In this document: positions 8,592 through 17,369 of the stretch, in pieces
Layout: the number at the start of each line of letters is the position of its first letter
Position numbering within the stretch: position 1 is the first letter of the stretch
From: Chloroflexota bacterium
GTDB lineage: Bacteria; Chloroflexota; Anaerolineae; Anaerolineales; UBA4823
Direction of reading: 5' to 3'
Length of the DNA: 42,046 nt
NCBI GenBank assembly: GCA_012798185.1
Contig: JAAZNS010000037.1
Span: 1 to 42,046 of the forward strand
The notes under the pieces: generated by a model
Seen by the model: only the letters and a program-made list of their open reading frames with translations
Told to the model about the DNA's origin: nothing
Database searches by the model: none
Made by a program: the position numbers and the translations under genes

Positions 8592-8648
8592 TTGGCTTTT
8601 CAGCCAAATTGATTTTTTTACGGTCATTGTCAAAAAAACATTGACAAT
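8592..8648 (-). promoter_or_regulatory. two small inverted repeats upstream of the lipoprotein gene
   Basis: The gap 8557-8669 holds ATTGTCAA (8626-8633) and TTGACAAT (8641-8648), a perfect 8-bp inverted repeat around 7 bases. A 6-bp hairpin TTGGCT-TTTC-AGCCAA follows at 8592-8607. On the minus strand the first repeat contains TTGACA, a perfect -35 hexamer, but no good -10 follows at 16-18 bases. The pair could be an operator for the SorC protein encoded just upstream plus a leader hairpin; this is a pattern observation only. Confidence 0.35.
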
Positions 8649-8669
8649 TCTTTTGTTCGATCTTGCTTT

Positions 8670-9629
8670 TCACCTCCTCTCACTGTTCATCATCAGCACT
8701 TCACGGGCTGTGGCGGTATCTGTTACCAAAGTTTTAACCCAGCCTCCCCGCAGTGCACCCAAAATCGCCCTTACTTTTTCCAAACCTCCGGCAATAGCAA
8801 TGACCCGTGGAATAGACTGCAATTGATGTAAGTCGATTCCAATGACACCCGCCATGGGAACAATAGGCTTCCCCTGGATATCGAAAAACCTGCCGCAAAT
8901 ATCACCCACTGCCCCCTTCGCCTCCAGTTGCGCCAATGTACCGGGCGAAATATGGTCTCCGAAGAACATCGACGACATTTGCTGGAACTCTACGTGACCG
9001 ATGCCAACAATCGCTAAATCCAGTTTATTCCATAAGCTGCTTACCCGTTCTACTTCTTGGGTTTTCATCAATGCTTTATGGGTGGCAACATCAGAAGTAA
9101 ACGCTGGCACATGGAAAAATCGATAACTTCCTCCATAGGCTTCTGCCATCCGCCGGGCAAGTTCATTCACCTGAAAGAAAGGCGCCATATCGCCAATGCC
9201 TCCAATGAGCGGAGTGACATGGATGCGGATGGCGCTGTTATTGGGAAAAGAGCTTACCACTTCGAATAATGTGCGCCCCCAGCCAATCCCCACCACCATT
9301 TCATCTCTGAGAACGGTATGAATATGCTCGGCAGCAATTAATCCAATACGGTTTCGCAGATTGACGCCTTCCTGTTCCTCCATACAGGTTAATATCACCT
9401 CAGATAGATTAAATGTGCATCTCAGTTCTTCTTCCAATTGTTGATCGACATATTGAGGATCATTAATGGTTATCTGAACAATGCCCATGTCACGCGCCTG
9501 CTTCAATAAACGTGATACCCGCTGGCGTGTAATGCCTATTCGCCGGGCAATCTGTTGTTGCGTAAGATCGTTCTTATAATATAGTCGAGCAACTTGTGTG
9601 AGTAGCTGAGTTTCGGCTTGATTTTGCAT
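8670..9629 (-). CDS. SorC/DeoR(Bsu)-family sugar-responsive transcriptional regulator
   Basis: This 319-residue regulator has an N-terminal helix-turn-helix (about residues 20-45, LTQQQIARRIGITRQRVSRLL). The rest is a sugar-phosphate-binding domain of the SorC family, with VVGIGWGRTL, FFGDHISPGTL and VIAIAGGLEKVRAILGAL marking the sugar-isomerase-like fold. Such proteins (LsrR, DeoR of Bacillus, SorC, CggR) respond to phosphorylated sugars and usually regulate their own operon. It lies 8 bases after the FGGY kinase gene, at the end of a kinase-dehydrogenase-aldolase-kinase block, so a phosphorylated intermediate of that block is its likely effector (inference). Confidence 0.9.
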   Translation of the reverse strand: MQNQAETQLLTQVARLYYKNDLTQQQIARRIGITRQRVSRLLKQARDMGIVQITINDPQYVDQQLEEELRCTFNLSEVILTCMEEQEGVNLRNRIGLIAAEHIHTVLRDEMVVGIGWGRTLFEVVSSFPNNSAIRIHVTPLIGGIGDMAPFFQVNELARRMAEAYGGSYRFFHVPAFTSDVATHKALMKTQEVERVSSLWNKLDLAIVGIGHVEFQQMSSMFFGDHISPGTLAQLEAKGAVGDICGRFFDIQGKPIVPMAGVIGIDLHQLQSIPRVIAIAGGLEKVRAILGALRGGWVKTLVTDTATAREVLMMNSERR

Positions 9630-9637
9630 AGCAACCT

Positions 9638-11140
9638 TTACTTCTTCTCTTGAATTTCGTTTTGAAATAACGGCCGCAGTGCTGGATACAGACGTTTATA
9701 TCGCTGATAACCGTCTTCATAGCATGGAGATAGCGCATCATCGGGCTCTATAAGGTCGCCCAGTTGTGTCATTATTTGGTTTGCCTGACGAATATCGGAA
9801 AAACACCCCATGCTGATTCCTGCCAATATCGCCGCACCCAAGCAGGCGGTAATTTTATCTTTGATCGGATAAACCGGAATTTGGAGAACATTGGCTTTTA
9901 ATTGATTCCAAAAATGGCTGCGCGAACCGCCGCCGCAAATTATTAAACAATCTGCCTTGATCTTTGCAGCAGCTTGACAATATTCCAATACATGACGGAC
10001 CGCATAACTCACCGCTTCATATACCGCACGAGTAAAGTGACTGCGGGTGTGGTTCATGGTGATACCAACAAAACCTCCCCGCGCCTGGGCATCCCAAATT
10101 GGCGCCCGCTCCCCACAAAGATATGGCATAAAAATCAAACCATCACTTGCTGGTGGAGCCCACGAAGCAGTGTTTTCCAATTCTCGAAAATTAATATTTT
10201 TTTTCATCTCGGGGTAAAAAATATCCACCAGCCAGCGCAAGGTACTCCCACCAAATTGGGTTGGGCCGCAAACAAACTTGTCCTGCGGGCTGAGTTCTGC
10301 CAGAAAAACGCCAAACCCTTCTTCGGCTTGCGGTACACCCAGTGAAATGATCTCCGAAGTGCCGGCAATGTCAACTGCCCTTCCCCATAGACTGGCGCCG
10401 CAGGCAATATTATCGCACCAGGCATCGATGGTGCCAGAAACCACCGGTGTATTGGGAGATAATCCAGTGCGGGCAGCCGCCGATTGAGTAACATTGCCCA
10501 AACAACTTGTCGGGGTTAGAACTTTGGGCATTTTTTCGAGAGGCAATTGAAGGGCAGCGAAGTAATCCTCGTTATAACTGCCAACAGCCGGATCGACAAA
10601 GCTGTAAGCACTGTATAGGTCTGTTGCCATTTCACCGGTAAGACATAACCCGATGAAATCTTTAGGCTGCAAGATAGCAACCGCCTGGTCCCATTCTTCG
10701 TGACGATGTACCTGCAGCCAGCGCAAGCGCGCGGGAGGCAGGGTTGCATCAGCGTTTTGGCTGATGCCGCTCCATGCGAATGCTGCATTCGAAGCAATTC
10801 GCTCGCTTATCCATTGCGCTTCCTCAATAGCACGGTGATCCCGCCATATAATGGCTGGTCCAAGCGCGTTTCCCTGCTTATCCACCATCACATGACCCGG
10901 GCACTGCCCTGAAAGACCCAGGGCGATAATCCGGTTCCTGTCAATCCCATCCAAAATAGAATGCATCGTAACCTGCACGCCGTGCCACCAATCCGCCGGA
11001 TTTTGTGCCGCCCAGCCCGGGTAAGGGTTGGATATCGGCTGTTCAGCCAACGCAGCTGCCAGCTGCCTGCCTTGAAGATCATAAAGGCAGGCTTTCACCG
11101 CCGAAGTACCAATATCCAACCCTGCCAGCAAATCTTTCAA
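9638..11140 (-). CDS. FGGY-family carbohydrate kinase (xylulokinase-like)
   Basis: This 500-residue kinase is of full family length. The N-terminal ATPase-fold strand is AGLDIGTSAVKACLYD; ALGLSGQCPGHVMVD holds the substrate loop; the middle has SGTIDAWCDNIACGA; and the C-terminal half has MPYLCGERAPIWDAQARGG and LIICGGGSRSHFWNQL, the adenosine motif. It resembles XylB and LsrK but sequence reading alone does not separate them. It overlaps the aldolase gene by 4 bases. In this operon it probably phosphorylates an open-chain or keto sugar for the aldolase. Confidence 0.9.
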   Translation of the reverse strand: MKDLLAGLDIGTSAVKACLYDLQGRQLAAALAEQPISNPYPGWAAQNPADWWHGVQVTMHSILDGIDRNRIIALGLSGQCPGHVMVDKQGNALGPAIIWRDHRAIEEAQWISERIASNAAFAWSGISQNADATLPPARLRWLQVHRHEEWDQAVAILQPKDFIGLCLTGEMATDLYSAYSFVDPAVGSYNEDYFAALQLPLEKMPKVLTPTSCLGNVTQSAAARTGLSPNTPVVSGTIDAWCDNIACGASLWGRAVDIAGTSEIISLGVPQAEEGFGVFLAELSPQDKFVCGPTQFGGSTLRWLVDIFYPEMKKNINFRELENTASWAPPASDGLIFMPYLCGERAPIWDAQARGGFVGITMNHTRSHFTRAVYEAVSYAVRHVLEYCQAAAKIKADCLIICGGGSRSHFWNQLKANVLQIPVYPIKDKITACLGAAILAGISMGCFSDIRQANQIMTQLGDLIEPDDALSPCYEDGYQRYKRLYPALRPLFQNEIQEKK

Positions 11141-11940
11141 CTTTCGAGCTCCTGTAAAGCCTGTTCAGGCGACACACCGCCATGCACCAATGCCACTAAT
11201 GCCCGGCACATACCCGCCGGGTTAGCATGCTGCCATACATTCCTGCCGATCGCTACACCACTGGCGCCAGCAGCCAGCGCCTCAGCCACCGAAGCTAATA
11301 AGCCGGCTTCATCATCCACCTTGGCACCGCCTAAAACTACAACCGGGCGGTAACAGGAACTCAATGCCTCCCGGTATTGTTTCTGAGGTTGGGCAAAGGG
11401 AGCTTTGATGATATCGGCGCCCAATTCCACACCGACGCGCATGGCAAAACCAATCTCTTCTGGGGTAGGTTCTTTCCCTTGCGCCGGTTTGACCAGCATT
11501 TCAGCCATTACCGGCACTTCCCACACAGCCGCCTGATTGACCAACTCGGTGAGATTATGCAATGACGAAGATTCTTCAGGGAAACCGATCATCCCCATGC
11601 ACACTACCGCATCGGCTCCGAGACGAACAGCATCTTCAACCGAAACAGTGCGCTGGATTGCGCCCATCTGCGGGTTGCGTGTCGAAGAACCCCCATCGGC
11701 TCTCAGCATTAACCCAAGCTTTCCAAATTGACTGCCAAAAGCGCGGGCAATGCCCAGGTTTGTCAATACTGCGTCGACACCCGTGCCGCGGATAGCGTTC
11801 AACAACGCCCCTGGATTTTCCAATCCTCTCATCGGACCCATATACGCAGCATGATCAAAAGCGATGATCACCGTGCGCCCATCTTCACCAAATAACCGAT
11901 TTTTGCGTATATCTTTCACAGTCGCCTCTTTTTTATTCAA
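11137..11940 (-). CDS. class I aldolase, DeoC/FbaB/LsrF family
   Basis: This 267-residue TIM-barrel Schiff-base aldolase has VIIAFDHAAYMG near the N-terminus and the Schiff-base Lys candidate K179 in ELGADIIKAPF. A phosphate-binding segment VVVLGGAKVDDE and then GASGVAIGRNVWQH close the barrel as in archaeal-type class I fructose-bisphosphate aldolase and LsrF. Related enzymes cleave or thiolyse ketose phosphates. It overlaps the alcohol dehydrogenase gene by 8 bases and the kinase by 4, so the three are coupled. The substrate is unknown. Confidence 0.9.
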   Translation of the reverse strand: MNKKEATVKDIRKNRLFGEDGRTVIIAFDHAAYMGPMRGLENPGALLNAIRGTGVDAVLTNLGIARAFGSQFGKLGLMLRADGGSSTRNPQMGAIQRTVSVEDAVRLGADAVVCMGMIGFPEESSSLHNLTELVNQAAVWEVPVMAEMLVKPAQGKEPTPEEIGFAMRVGVELGADIIKAPFAQPQKQYREALSSCYRPVVVLGGAKVDDEAGLLASVAEALAAGASGVAIGRNVWQHANPAGMCRALVALVHGGVSPEQALQELES

Positions 11941-12955
11941 ATGTAACCATGGCTTTCAACCCGGTGCGGTTATCTGCATATGCCACAGCTTCTGCCACAT
12001 CGCTAAAGGGAAATTGAGCGGTGATAAACTGGGAAAAATCCATTCGCTTTGAGCTTAATAAGCGCAAAGCCTTTTCCAGGTGAGCAGGAGTCACACCCGA
12101 GGAGCCGGTTAGATAAAATTGTCCGTAATGAATTTTACGGATATCCAAAGATACCATCGATCCCTCGGGCACGCCGGCAAATGCATTGACCGTACCCCCT
12201 GGTCTAACTGCTTCGATACCACTCGCAAGCGCTTCGGCGGTCGAAACTGCCACCATAACGATATCTGCCCCTCTGTCGGCGGTATGCTCATGAACCACGC
12301 TGATCAGATTTTCTCGCGTAATATCCACAATAATATCTGCAAAAAACGCTTGTGCAATTTCCAGACGATGGGGAGTCATCCCTGCTACAATCACTGGAGA
12401 AGCACCATAGACCCGGGCGGCTGCGGCGGTAAATAGACCCATTGGTCCATCGCCTACGACCAACACCGAATTACCATATCTGTAAAAACTATCCTCGAGA
12501 CCTTTGAGCACGCAGCCAACCGGTTCAGCAAGCGCGGCAACCACATTGGGAACATGATCCGGGATAGCAAACACACCTCTCTCTGCCAGCGCACGCGGAA
12601 CATATACATTTTCTGCCAATCCACCGGGGTAAATGGTAACATCATAAAGGTGTGTACATAAAGCTTGCTGATTGTGGAGACAAAAATAACAACCCCCGCA
12701 GGGCAGATAAGGGGCAACGATCACGCGTTGTCCCGCCTGCCAGCGACTTTGCGGCGTTGTTTCAATGACCATACCTGCCAGCTCATGACCCAAGGCATAC
12801 TTCTTTTCCTTAGTACCTTTTTGTACCATTTTTACATCTGTGGTGCAAATACCGCATGCCAATGGGCTGACTATGATATCGCCTGCCTCTAGCTGCATAT
12901 CTGGAAACTCAATAATCTGAACCTCTCCAGGTTTTCCTGCCGAAGCACCTTTCAT
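11933..12955 (-). CDS. zinc-dependent medium-chain alcohol/polyol dehydrogenase
   Basis: This 340-residue MDR dehydrogenase carries catalytic-zinc ligands in ACGICTTD and GHELAG, the structural zinc lobe PCGGCYFCLHNQQALC, and a Rossmann dinucleotide motif VLVVGDGPMGLFTAAA. The overall length fits threonine/sorbitol-type dehydrogenases. It follows the PfkB kinase gene by 3 bases and overlaps the aldolase gene. Within the block it most likely oxidises a sugar or polyol hydroxyl, making the keto sugar that the FGGY kinase and aldolase would use (inference). Confidence 0.92.
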   Translation of the reverse strand: MKGASAGKPGEVQIIEFPDMQLEAGDIIVSPLACGICTTDVKMVQKGTKEKKYALGHELAGMVIETTPQSRWQAGQRVIVAPYLPCGGCYFCLHNQQALCTHLYDVTIYPGGLAENVYVPRALAERGVFAIPDHVPNVVAALAEPVGCVLKGLEDSFYRYGNSVLVVGDGPMGLFTAAAARVYGASPVIVAGMTPHRLEIAQAFFADIIVDITRENLISVVHEHTADRGADIVMVAVSTAEALASGIEAVRPGGTVNAFAGVPEGSMVSLDIRKIHYGQFYLTGSSGVTPAHLEKALRLLSSKRMDFSQFITAQFPFSDVAEAVAYADNRTGLKAMVTFE

Positions 12956-12958
12956 AAG

Positions 12959-13897
12959 CTATTTTTTTGCCCTTTCCATAAAATCATCCACCTGCTTTCG
13001 TGATGGCAAGCCACTGCGGGCACCAATATGTCCAATTTTTATTGCTGCCACAGCGCATCCCAGGCAGATCGCTTCCCGCCAATTTTTTCCTTCCAAATAA
13101 CCCTTGATCAACCCGGCAATAAATGCATCACCGGCGCCAGTGGTATCGACCACGGCTGTTCCCTGCCAGGCAGCAATATGTTCCTCCATGCCAGAAGTAA
13201 ACAGCCTGGCGCCTTCAGAACCCAGGGTTGTAATCACTACTTCAGGTCCCAAGCCCGCCAATATCTGCATTGCCTGAGATAAATTTTCATTCCCCGCAAG
13301 AGCCAGCGTTTCGTTGCGGCTTAACACCAGCACGTCTGTCATCTTTAGGATACTAGCCAGGAATGACAATCCGAACGAAGCCATCACACCGCCAACACCA
13401 TAAAAAACTTTAGCGCCGTTTTTATGCGCGGTTTCAGCAGCTACACATGCCACTTTGGGCAGCGCGTCGCCAATATACAAAATGCGAATTCCATCCAGAA
13501 GGCTGGTATCCAGCTCGCCAGGTTCCTCCAGCGTGGCTACACCGGGTAATCCGACAATCGTGCGGTTTCCGAGTTCATCCACGGTAATAAAACAGCTTGC
13601 GGAATGTGCTCCGGTAACCACTTTAATCCCACGCGTATCCACGCCTGATTTTTTAAACGAATCAACCAATAACCTTCCGCCTTCATCATCTCCAACTTTT
13701 CCCAAAAAAACTACCCGGCTGCCTAATTTTGCCAAAGCCTCGCACACATTCGCATTAGCACCTCCGGGGTAAATTGCGAAGGATGAAGCAGCTACGATAC
13801 TATCGGCGGCAGGCAGCGATGGCACACGAGCAACCATATCTACGGCAGCAGCCCCCAGCACAACAACCTCGACACCAGTCCTGATATCAGATCTCAT
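12959..13897 (-). CDS. PfkB/ribokinase-family sugar or nucleoside kinase
   Basis: This 312-residue kinase has the N-terminal family signature IYPGGANANVCEALAKLG and the C-terminal catalytic motif VVDTTGAGDAFIAGLIKGY with the general-base Asp. The lid strand ASSFAIYPGG is typical of ribokinase and nucleoside kinases. No strong ribosome binding site precedes the ATG. It lies 28 bases after an S-component gene and 3 bases before the dehydrogenase gene. A ribose, deoxyribose, pseudouridine-like or other sugar substrate is possible; nothing in the sequence discriminates. Confidence 0.9.
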   Translation of the reverse strand: MRSDIRTGVEVVVLGAAAVDMVARVPSLPAADSIVAASSFAIYPGGANANVCEALAKLGSRVVFLGKVGDDEGGRLLVDSFKKSGVDTRGIKVVTGAHSASCFITVDELGNRTIVGLPGVATLEEPGELDTSLLDGIRILYIGDALPKVACVAAETAHKNGAKVFYGVGGVMASFGLSFLASILKMTDVLVLSRNETLALAGNENLSQAMQILAGLGPEVVITTLGSEGARLFTSGMEEHIAAWQGTAVVDTTGAGDAFIAGLIKGYLEGKNWREAICLGCAVAAIKIGHIGARSGLPSRKQVDDFMERAKK

Positions 13898-13925
13898 AGA
13901 AAATCTATTGAAAGACTAAAATGGT

Positions 13926-14654
13926 TCAATCTTCCTCAGATTCTTCTTCGTAAATCATCGGACCAACCGGAATGGATATCTTGGGCAGTCCAATCAACAA
14001 AGGCGTACCGACGATTGCTGCCCCAAGGCTGAAAAGAAAACGTTCGATGGGGGCAATCGGCAATACGGTAAACCAAATGGCTGGCGGCAAGGCGAACATG
14101 ATAAGCGCCCATAAGTTGCCAATAGCCTGGGTGACCACAACCCCCGCTACCGAGGCGCAGAATACTCCTGCAAACATTTTTCCCCGGTTAGGAGAAACCA
14201 GCCAGTCTTTTCCCCAAATCCAGCCGACGGCAATGCCCGCCAAACCAAGGGTGTATAAAAGCGGTGTTGCCCATGCTTTTTGTCCGGTGGGGAAAAGATA
14301 CCATACGCCGCCCAACCCTAATATCAGCAGCAAAGACCAGATCCATTTTCTCTGCATAGCCAAGCCGGCTGTTGCAGCTCCAAACATCGAAATGATGAAT
14401 TGCAGCGGCCCAAACAGCACCGTGTGGGGAGCGATCAACTGCCCAAGAAACGATCCGATGCCAGCAGCAATTGCCCCTGCCCATGGCCCAAATAATATTC
14501 CCGCCAGGGGCACCAGCGAAGCGCCGATGTTAAAAGTAGCCCCAGTGCCAATCACAGGAAATGCAGGTAATAAGGATGCTGCGGCAGTTAACGCTGCCCA
14601 AATGGCGATGATAGCCGGATGGGTAGATATAAAAGCTGATTTTTGGGGGCTCAT
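13926..14654 (-). CDS. ECF transporter S component, paralogue of the 17370-18101 gene
   Basis: This 242-residue membrane protein has about six hydrophobic segments. The N-terminal 95 residues are by eye about three-quarters identical to the protein at 17370-18101, sharing PVIGTGATF, LFGPWAGAIAAGIG, GQLIAPHTV and AMQRKW. The acidic C-termini also match (TPLLIGLPKISIPVG then a Glu/Asp run). AAGGAGGAAAGAC precedes the ATG. No ATPase or T gene lies beside this copy, so it probably plugs into ECF module 2. It is separated from its sister by the FAD/Fe-S oxidoreductase gene. Substrate unknown. Confidence 0.82.
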   Translation of the reverse strand: MSPQKSAFISTHPAIIAIWAALTAAASLLPAFPVIGTGATFNIGASLVPLAGILFGPWAGAIAAGIGSFLGQLIAPHTVLFGPLQFIISMFGAATAGLAMQRKWIWSLLLILGLGGVWYLFPTGQKAWATPLLYTLGLAGIAVGWIWGKDWLVSPNRGKMFAGVFCASVAGVVVTQAIGNLWALIMFALPPAIWFTVLPIAPIERFLFSLGAAIVGTPLLIGLPKISIPVGPMIYEEESEED

Positions 14655-14687
14655 GTCTTTCCTCCTTAGTCAAGAATTGTTTTCATC

Positions 14688-17303
14688 TCAACTTGCTACT
14701 GTTTCGCGAACTTTGATCACTCGGTTGACCAAAGTGACCATATCCATCACTTCCATCTTATCTTTAGATTGGCTGCGCTGTTGTTGGAATTGGGTCAAAC
14801 ATGCCGGGCAGGCAGTAAGCAGCACACTAGCACCTGTCCCAATTGCTTCTGCCCAGCGTTGAGCGCCAGCCGTATCGGTGAGGCGGGGGAAATCATAGCG
14901 AACAAAGGAGCCTGCACCGCAACAAAACGCGTCTTTCCCATGGCGTGGCATTTCCGAAATCCTTAATCCGGGAATGGCTTCGATGATTTTGCGCGGAGCT
15001 TCATAAACGCCCAGCTGCCTGCCCAGAGTGCAAGGATCGTGATAAGTTGCTACAGCACCGGAAGAGTAAATATCAAATTCAATACGCCCGGCTTCAGCTT
15101 CTTCTGCCACCACCTCAATCAGGTGGCTGGTTTCGAATGGAAGCGGCTCACCCAATACTTCGGGCATCTCCCGCTGGAATGTTTCATAACATCCAGAGCA
15201 AACAAACACCAGCTTCTTTACCCCAAGATCTTTATAGGTTTGGATATTATGGCGCATGAATTCAATCGCTTTTTCCCGCTCTCCAGCAGACATGAGAGGA
15301 TGAGCGCAGCACCATTCCGCTGAAGCGATGGTGTAATCCAAACCCATCTTGTCCATTAATTCCACAGCTTCTTGAGCGGCAGAGCGGCGAATATAAGACG
15401 GAGTGCAGCCCACAAATAACGCCATAGGCGCCTGCCGATCCAGCCTGGATTGATCTTTCAGCCAGCGAAAACGATCTCCTCCTGCATTGCCATATGGATT
15501 GCGTTCTTGCATTACCGCCTGGGTAATTTGCTTTAACCCTGCAGGCGATAAGCCACGCTCTGCCATATCTTCGCGCATCGCCTGGAAAATCTTACGGATA
15601 TCGATGTATTTGAAACAATGTGCACCGCATGAACCGCACATGGTACAGGAAAAGATCCGTTCGGCGACCTCGGCGTTATAATCAATTTCGCCTTCGAGGA
15701 TCGAGCGCGCTACAGCAATCCGCCCGCGGGCGCTGTGTGTCTCAAATGAGCCATATGCATAGGAGGGACACATATGATAAGGACCAATCCAGCTCAAATC
15801 GAAGCAGAAGCCGCAGCGCAGACACTGGTAAGTAAGGTCGCCAACCGTATCAATTGCCCGGTTTTGCGAAGGAAGGCGAGCCGGGATAGCACCGACCGAA
15901 GGTTTTCCTCCCAGCATTAAGACCCCGGGATTAAGGATATTGTTGGGGTCCATGGTTTTTTTGAGCGTTTGCATAAGCTGATACGCCGGCCCAAGTTTTT
16001 CCATAATATATGGTGCAATACCCGCCACGATCCCTCCGGGTGAAGCCCAACGGCTATACAGCATCTCCGAGATATCCCGGCGGATTTTCAAGCCGTATTG
16101 ATGGTCTTCCACGTTCATTTCGGGATACAGGGTATCCACCCAAAGGAAAGCTGCGTTGCGAGAGAAATAGACATCCAAGCCTTTGGTGTGGATACCATGT
16201 TGGTCCCATTCAGCCTTGTGTTCTGCAATGTAAGCATCGAGTGCTGGAATGGCTTCTTTAAGTGCCTGGGTGGGTAGAAAACCTGAAACTTCCGGGCAAT
16301 AATAGGGCCGACTGCCATAATATGCGCCAGGGCCCATATTACGCAGCCAGGAATACATATGCTCTGTCCAATACATCCGCGTGGGTTTAGGATCTTGTGG
16401 TCTCCCGTTGAATGTCTGACAGATAACTTCACAGGCGCGTTTGCGTTCCTCGGCATGCAGCCGGCTGTCACGGATGATCACGTGCAGGAAATAATTACCG
16501 GGTATGTCATCCGGTTTCGGTCCGCCAAAAATGCCAATGGCAAATGTCGCAGCTGCCTGGCGTTGGATGGCAGATACCGCATCGACGATATCATCAAGCT
16601 GGTCGAAAGCATAGAACAAGAAATCTTCGACCTCAGGAATTCGGCGGATTCGCAAGGCGACTTTAGTGATGATACCCAGGGTACCACAAGAACCGATGAA
16701 TAAGCCCGCCAGGTCGGTACCGTTGGCACTGCGCTCGATGGGAATGTTGCCGGCTGCCTCATTAGCAGCGGAGCCGGTGTGCATCAGTGTGCCATCGGGC
16801 AAGACCACTTCTAAGGTCACTACATGATCTCCGGTGACACCATATTCGGTGATACCATGGGGAACTGCGTTGTAAGCTACCGTGCCGCCAACACTGGCAG
16901 AGAACATCCCTCCGCCACCCGGGGCAGCCAGTTCCCAGCCCAGTTTTTTGAGGTCGGCATCGATGGCATGCCATATTGCGCCTGTCTCGGCGACTACAAC
17001 CTGGTTTTCTAAATCGATCTCGTATTTATTCATTAAATCCAAGGCCAGCACAATGCTGCCTTCCATGGCACCAGAATCCACAAAAGTTGTTGCCCTGCCC
17101 CAGATAAACAGGGGCTTTTTAATTTCATTTGCCAGCTTCACTAAAGCAATCAACTCATCCACGGTTTCGGGCCGGGTAATATACCCGGGTATCTCGCCAG
17201 GAGTAGGTCCACAATCCCTGCGGTAGCACAAACGGTCCACCATCGCGTTGGACGCATGATTTGGTCCGCAAATTTCCTGTAAACGTTTTAAGATATCATC
17301 CAT
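14688..17303 (-). CDS. fused FAD-linked oxidase and GlpC-type Fe-S protein (GlcD-GlpC family)
   Basis: This 871-residue cytosolic or membrane-associated dehydrogenase has an N-terminal FAD-binding PCMH domain (about residues 38-220; AAPGGGGMFSASVGG binds pyrophosphate). An FAD-oxidase C-terminal domain follows and ends in MDPNNILNPGVL (451-462). Two [4Fe-4S] motifs come next (C494, C497, C500, C512 and C553, C556, C559, C563), then two CCG domains with Cys-Cys at 665-666 and 794-795. Relatives oxidise D-2-hydroxyacids such as D-lactate, glycolate or D-2-hydroxyglutarate and pass electrons to quinone or a flavoprotein. It lies between two paralogous S-component genes, suggesting a 2-hydroxyacid intermediate in the same pathway. 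Confidence 0.93.
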   Translation of the reverse strand: MDDILKRLQEICGPNHASNAMVDRLCYRRDCGPTPGEIPGYITRPETVDELIALVKLANEIKKPLFIWGRATTFVDSGAMEGSIVLALDLMNKYEIDLENQVVVAETGAIWHAIDADLKKLGWELAAPGGGGMFSASVGGTVAYNAVPHGITEYGVTGDHVVTLEVVLPDGTLMHTGSAANEAAGNIPIERSANGTDLAGLFIGSCGTLGIITKVALRIRRIPEVEDFLFYAFDQLDDIVDAVSAIQRQAAATFAIGIFGGPKPDDIPGNYFLHVIIRDSRLHAEERKRACEVICQTFNGRPQDPKPTRMYWTEHMYSWLRNMGPGAYYGSRPYYCPEVSGFLPTQALKEAIPALDAYIAEHKAEWDQHGIHTKGLDVYFSRNAAFLWVDTLYPEMNVEDHQYGLKIRRDISEMLYSRWASPGGIVAGIAPYIMEKLGPAYQLMQTLKKTMDPNNILNPGVLMLGGKPSVGAIPARLPSQNRAIDTVGDLTYQCLRCGFCFDLSWIGPYHMCPSYAYGSFETHSARGRIAVARSILEGEIDYNAEVAERIFSCTMCGSCGAHCFKYIDIRKIFQAMREDMAERGLSPAGLKQITQAVMQERNPYGNAGGDRFRWLKDQSRLDRQAPMALFVGCTPSYIRRSAAQEAVELMDKMGLDYTIASAEWCCAHPLMSAGEREKAIEFMRHNIQTYKDLGVKKLVFVCSGCYETFQREMPEVLGEPLPFETSHLIEVVAEEAEAGRIEFDIYSSGAVATYHDPCTLGRQLGVYEAPRKIIEAIPGLRISEMPRHGKDAFCCGAGSFVRYDFPRLTDTAGAQRWAEAIGTGASVLLTACPACLTQFQQQRSQSKDKMEVMDMVTLVNRVIKVRETVAS

Positions 17304-17369
17304 GCGTAATACTCCAATGTATAAAATTATTAATTGTTCAGGCTATGGTAGAAAGCCCCGAAACAACGA

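Noticed and set aside
8670..11940. Naming the block an lsr (AI-2) operon
   Set aside because: Kinase, aldolase and regulator families fit, but LsrG and the Lsr ABC importer are absent and extra enzymes are present.
13972..14862. 296-codon plus-strand open frame
   Set aside because: It lies antisense to the S-component and FAD oxidoreductase genes. Similar long antisense frames occur opposite the other two S components (4949-5482 and 17503-18069), as expected from the codon use of hydrophobic Ala/Gly/Ile-rich proteins; no ribosome site or family features.
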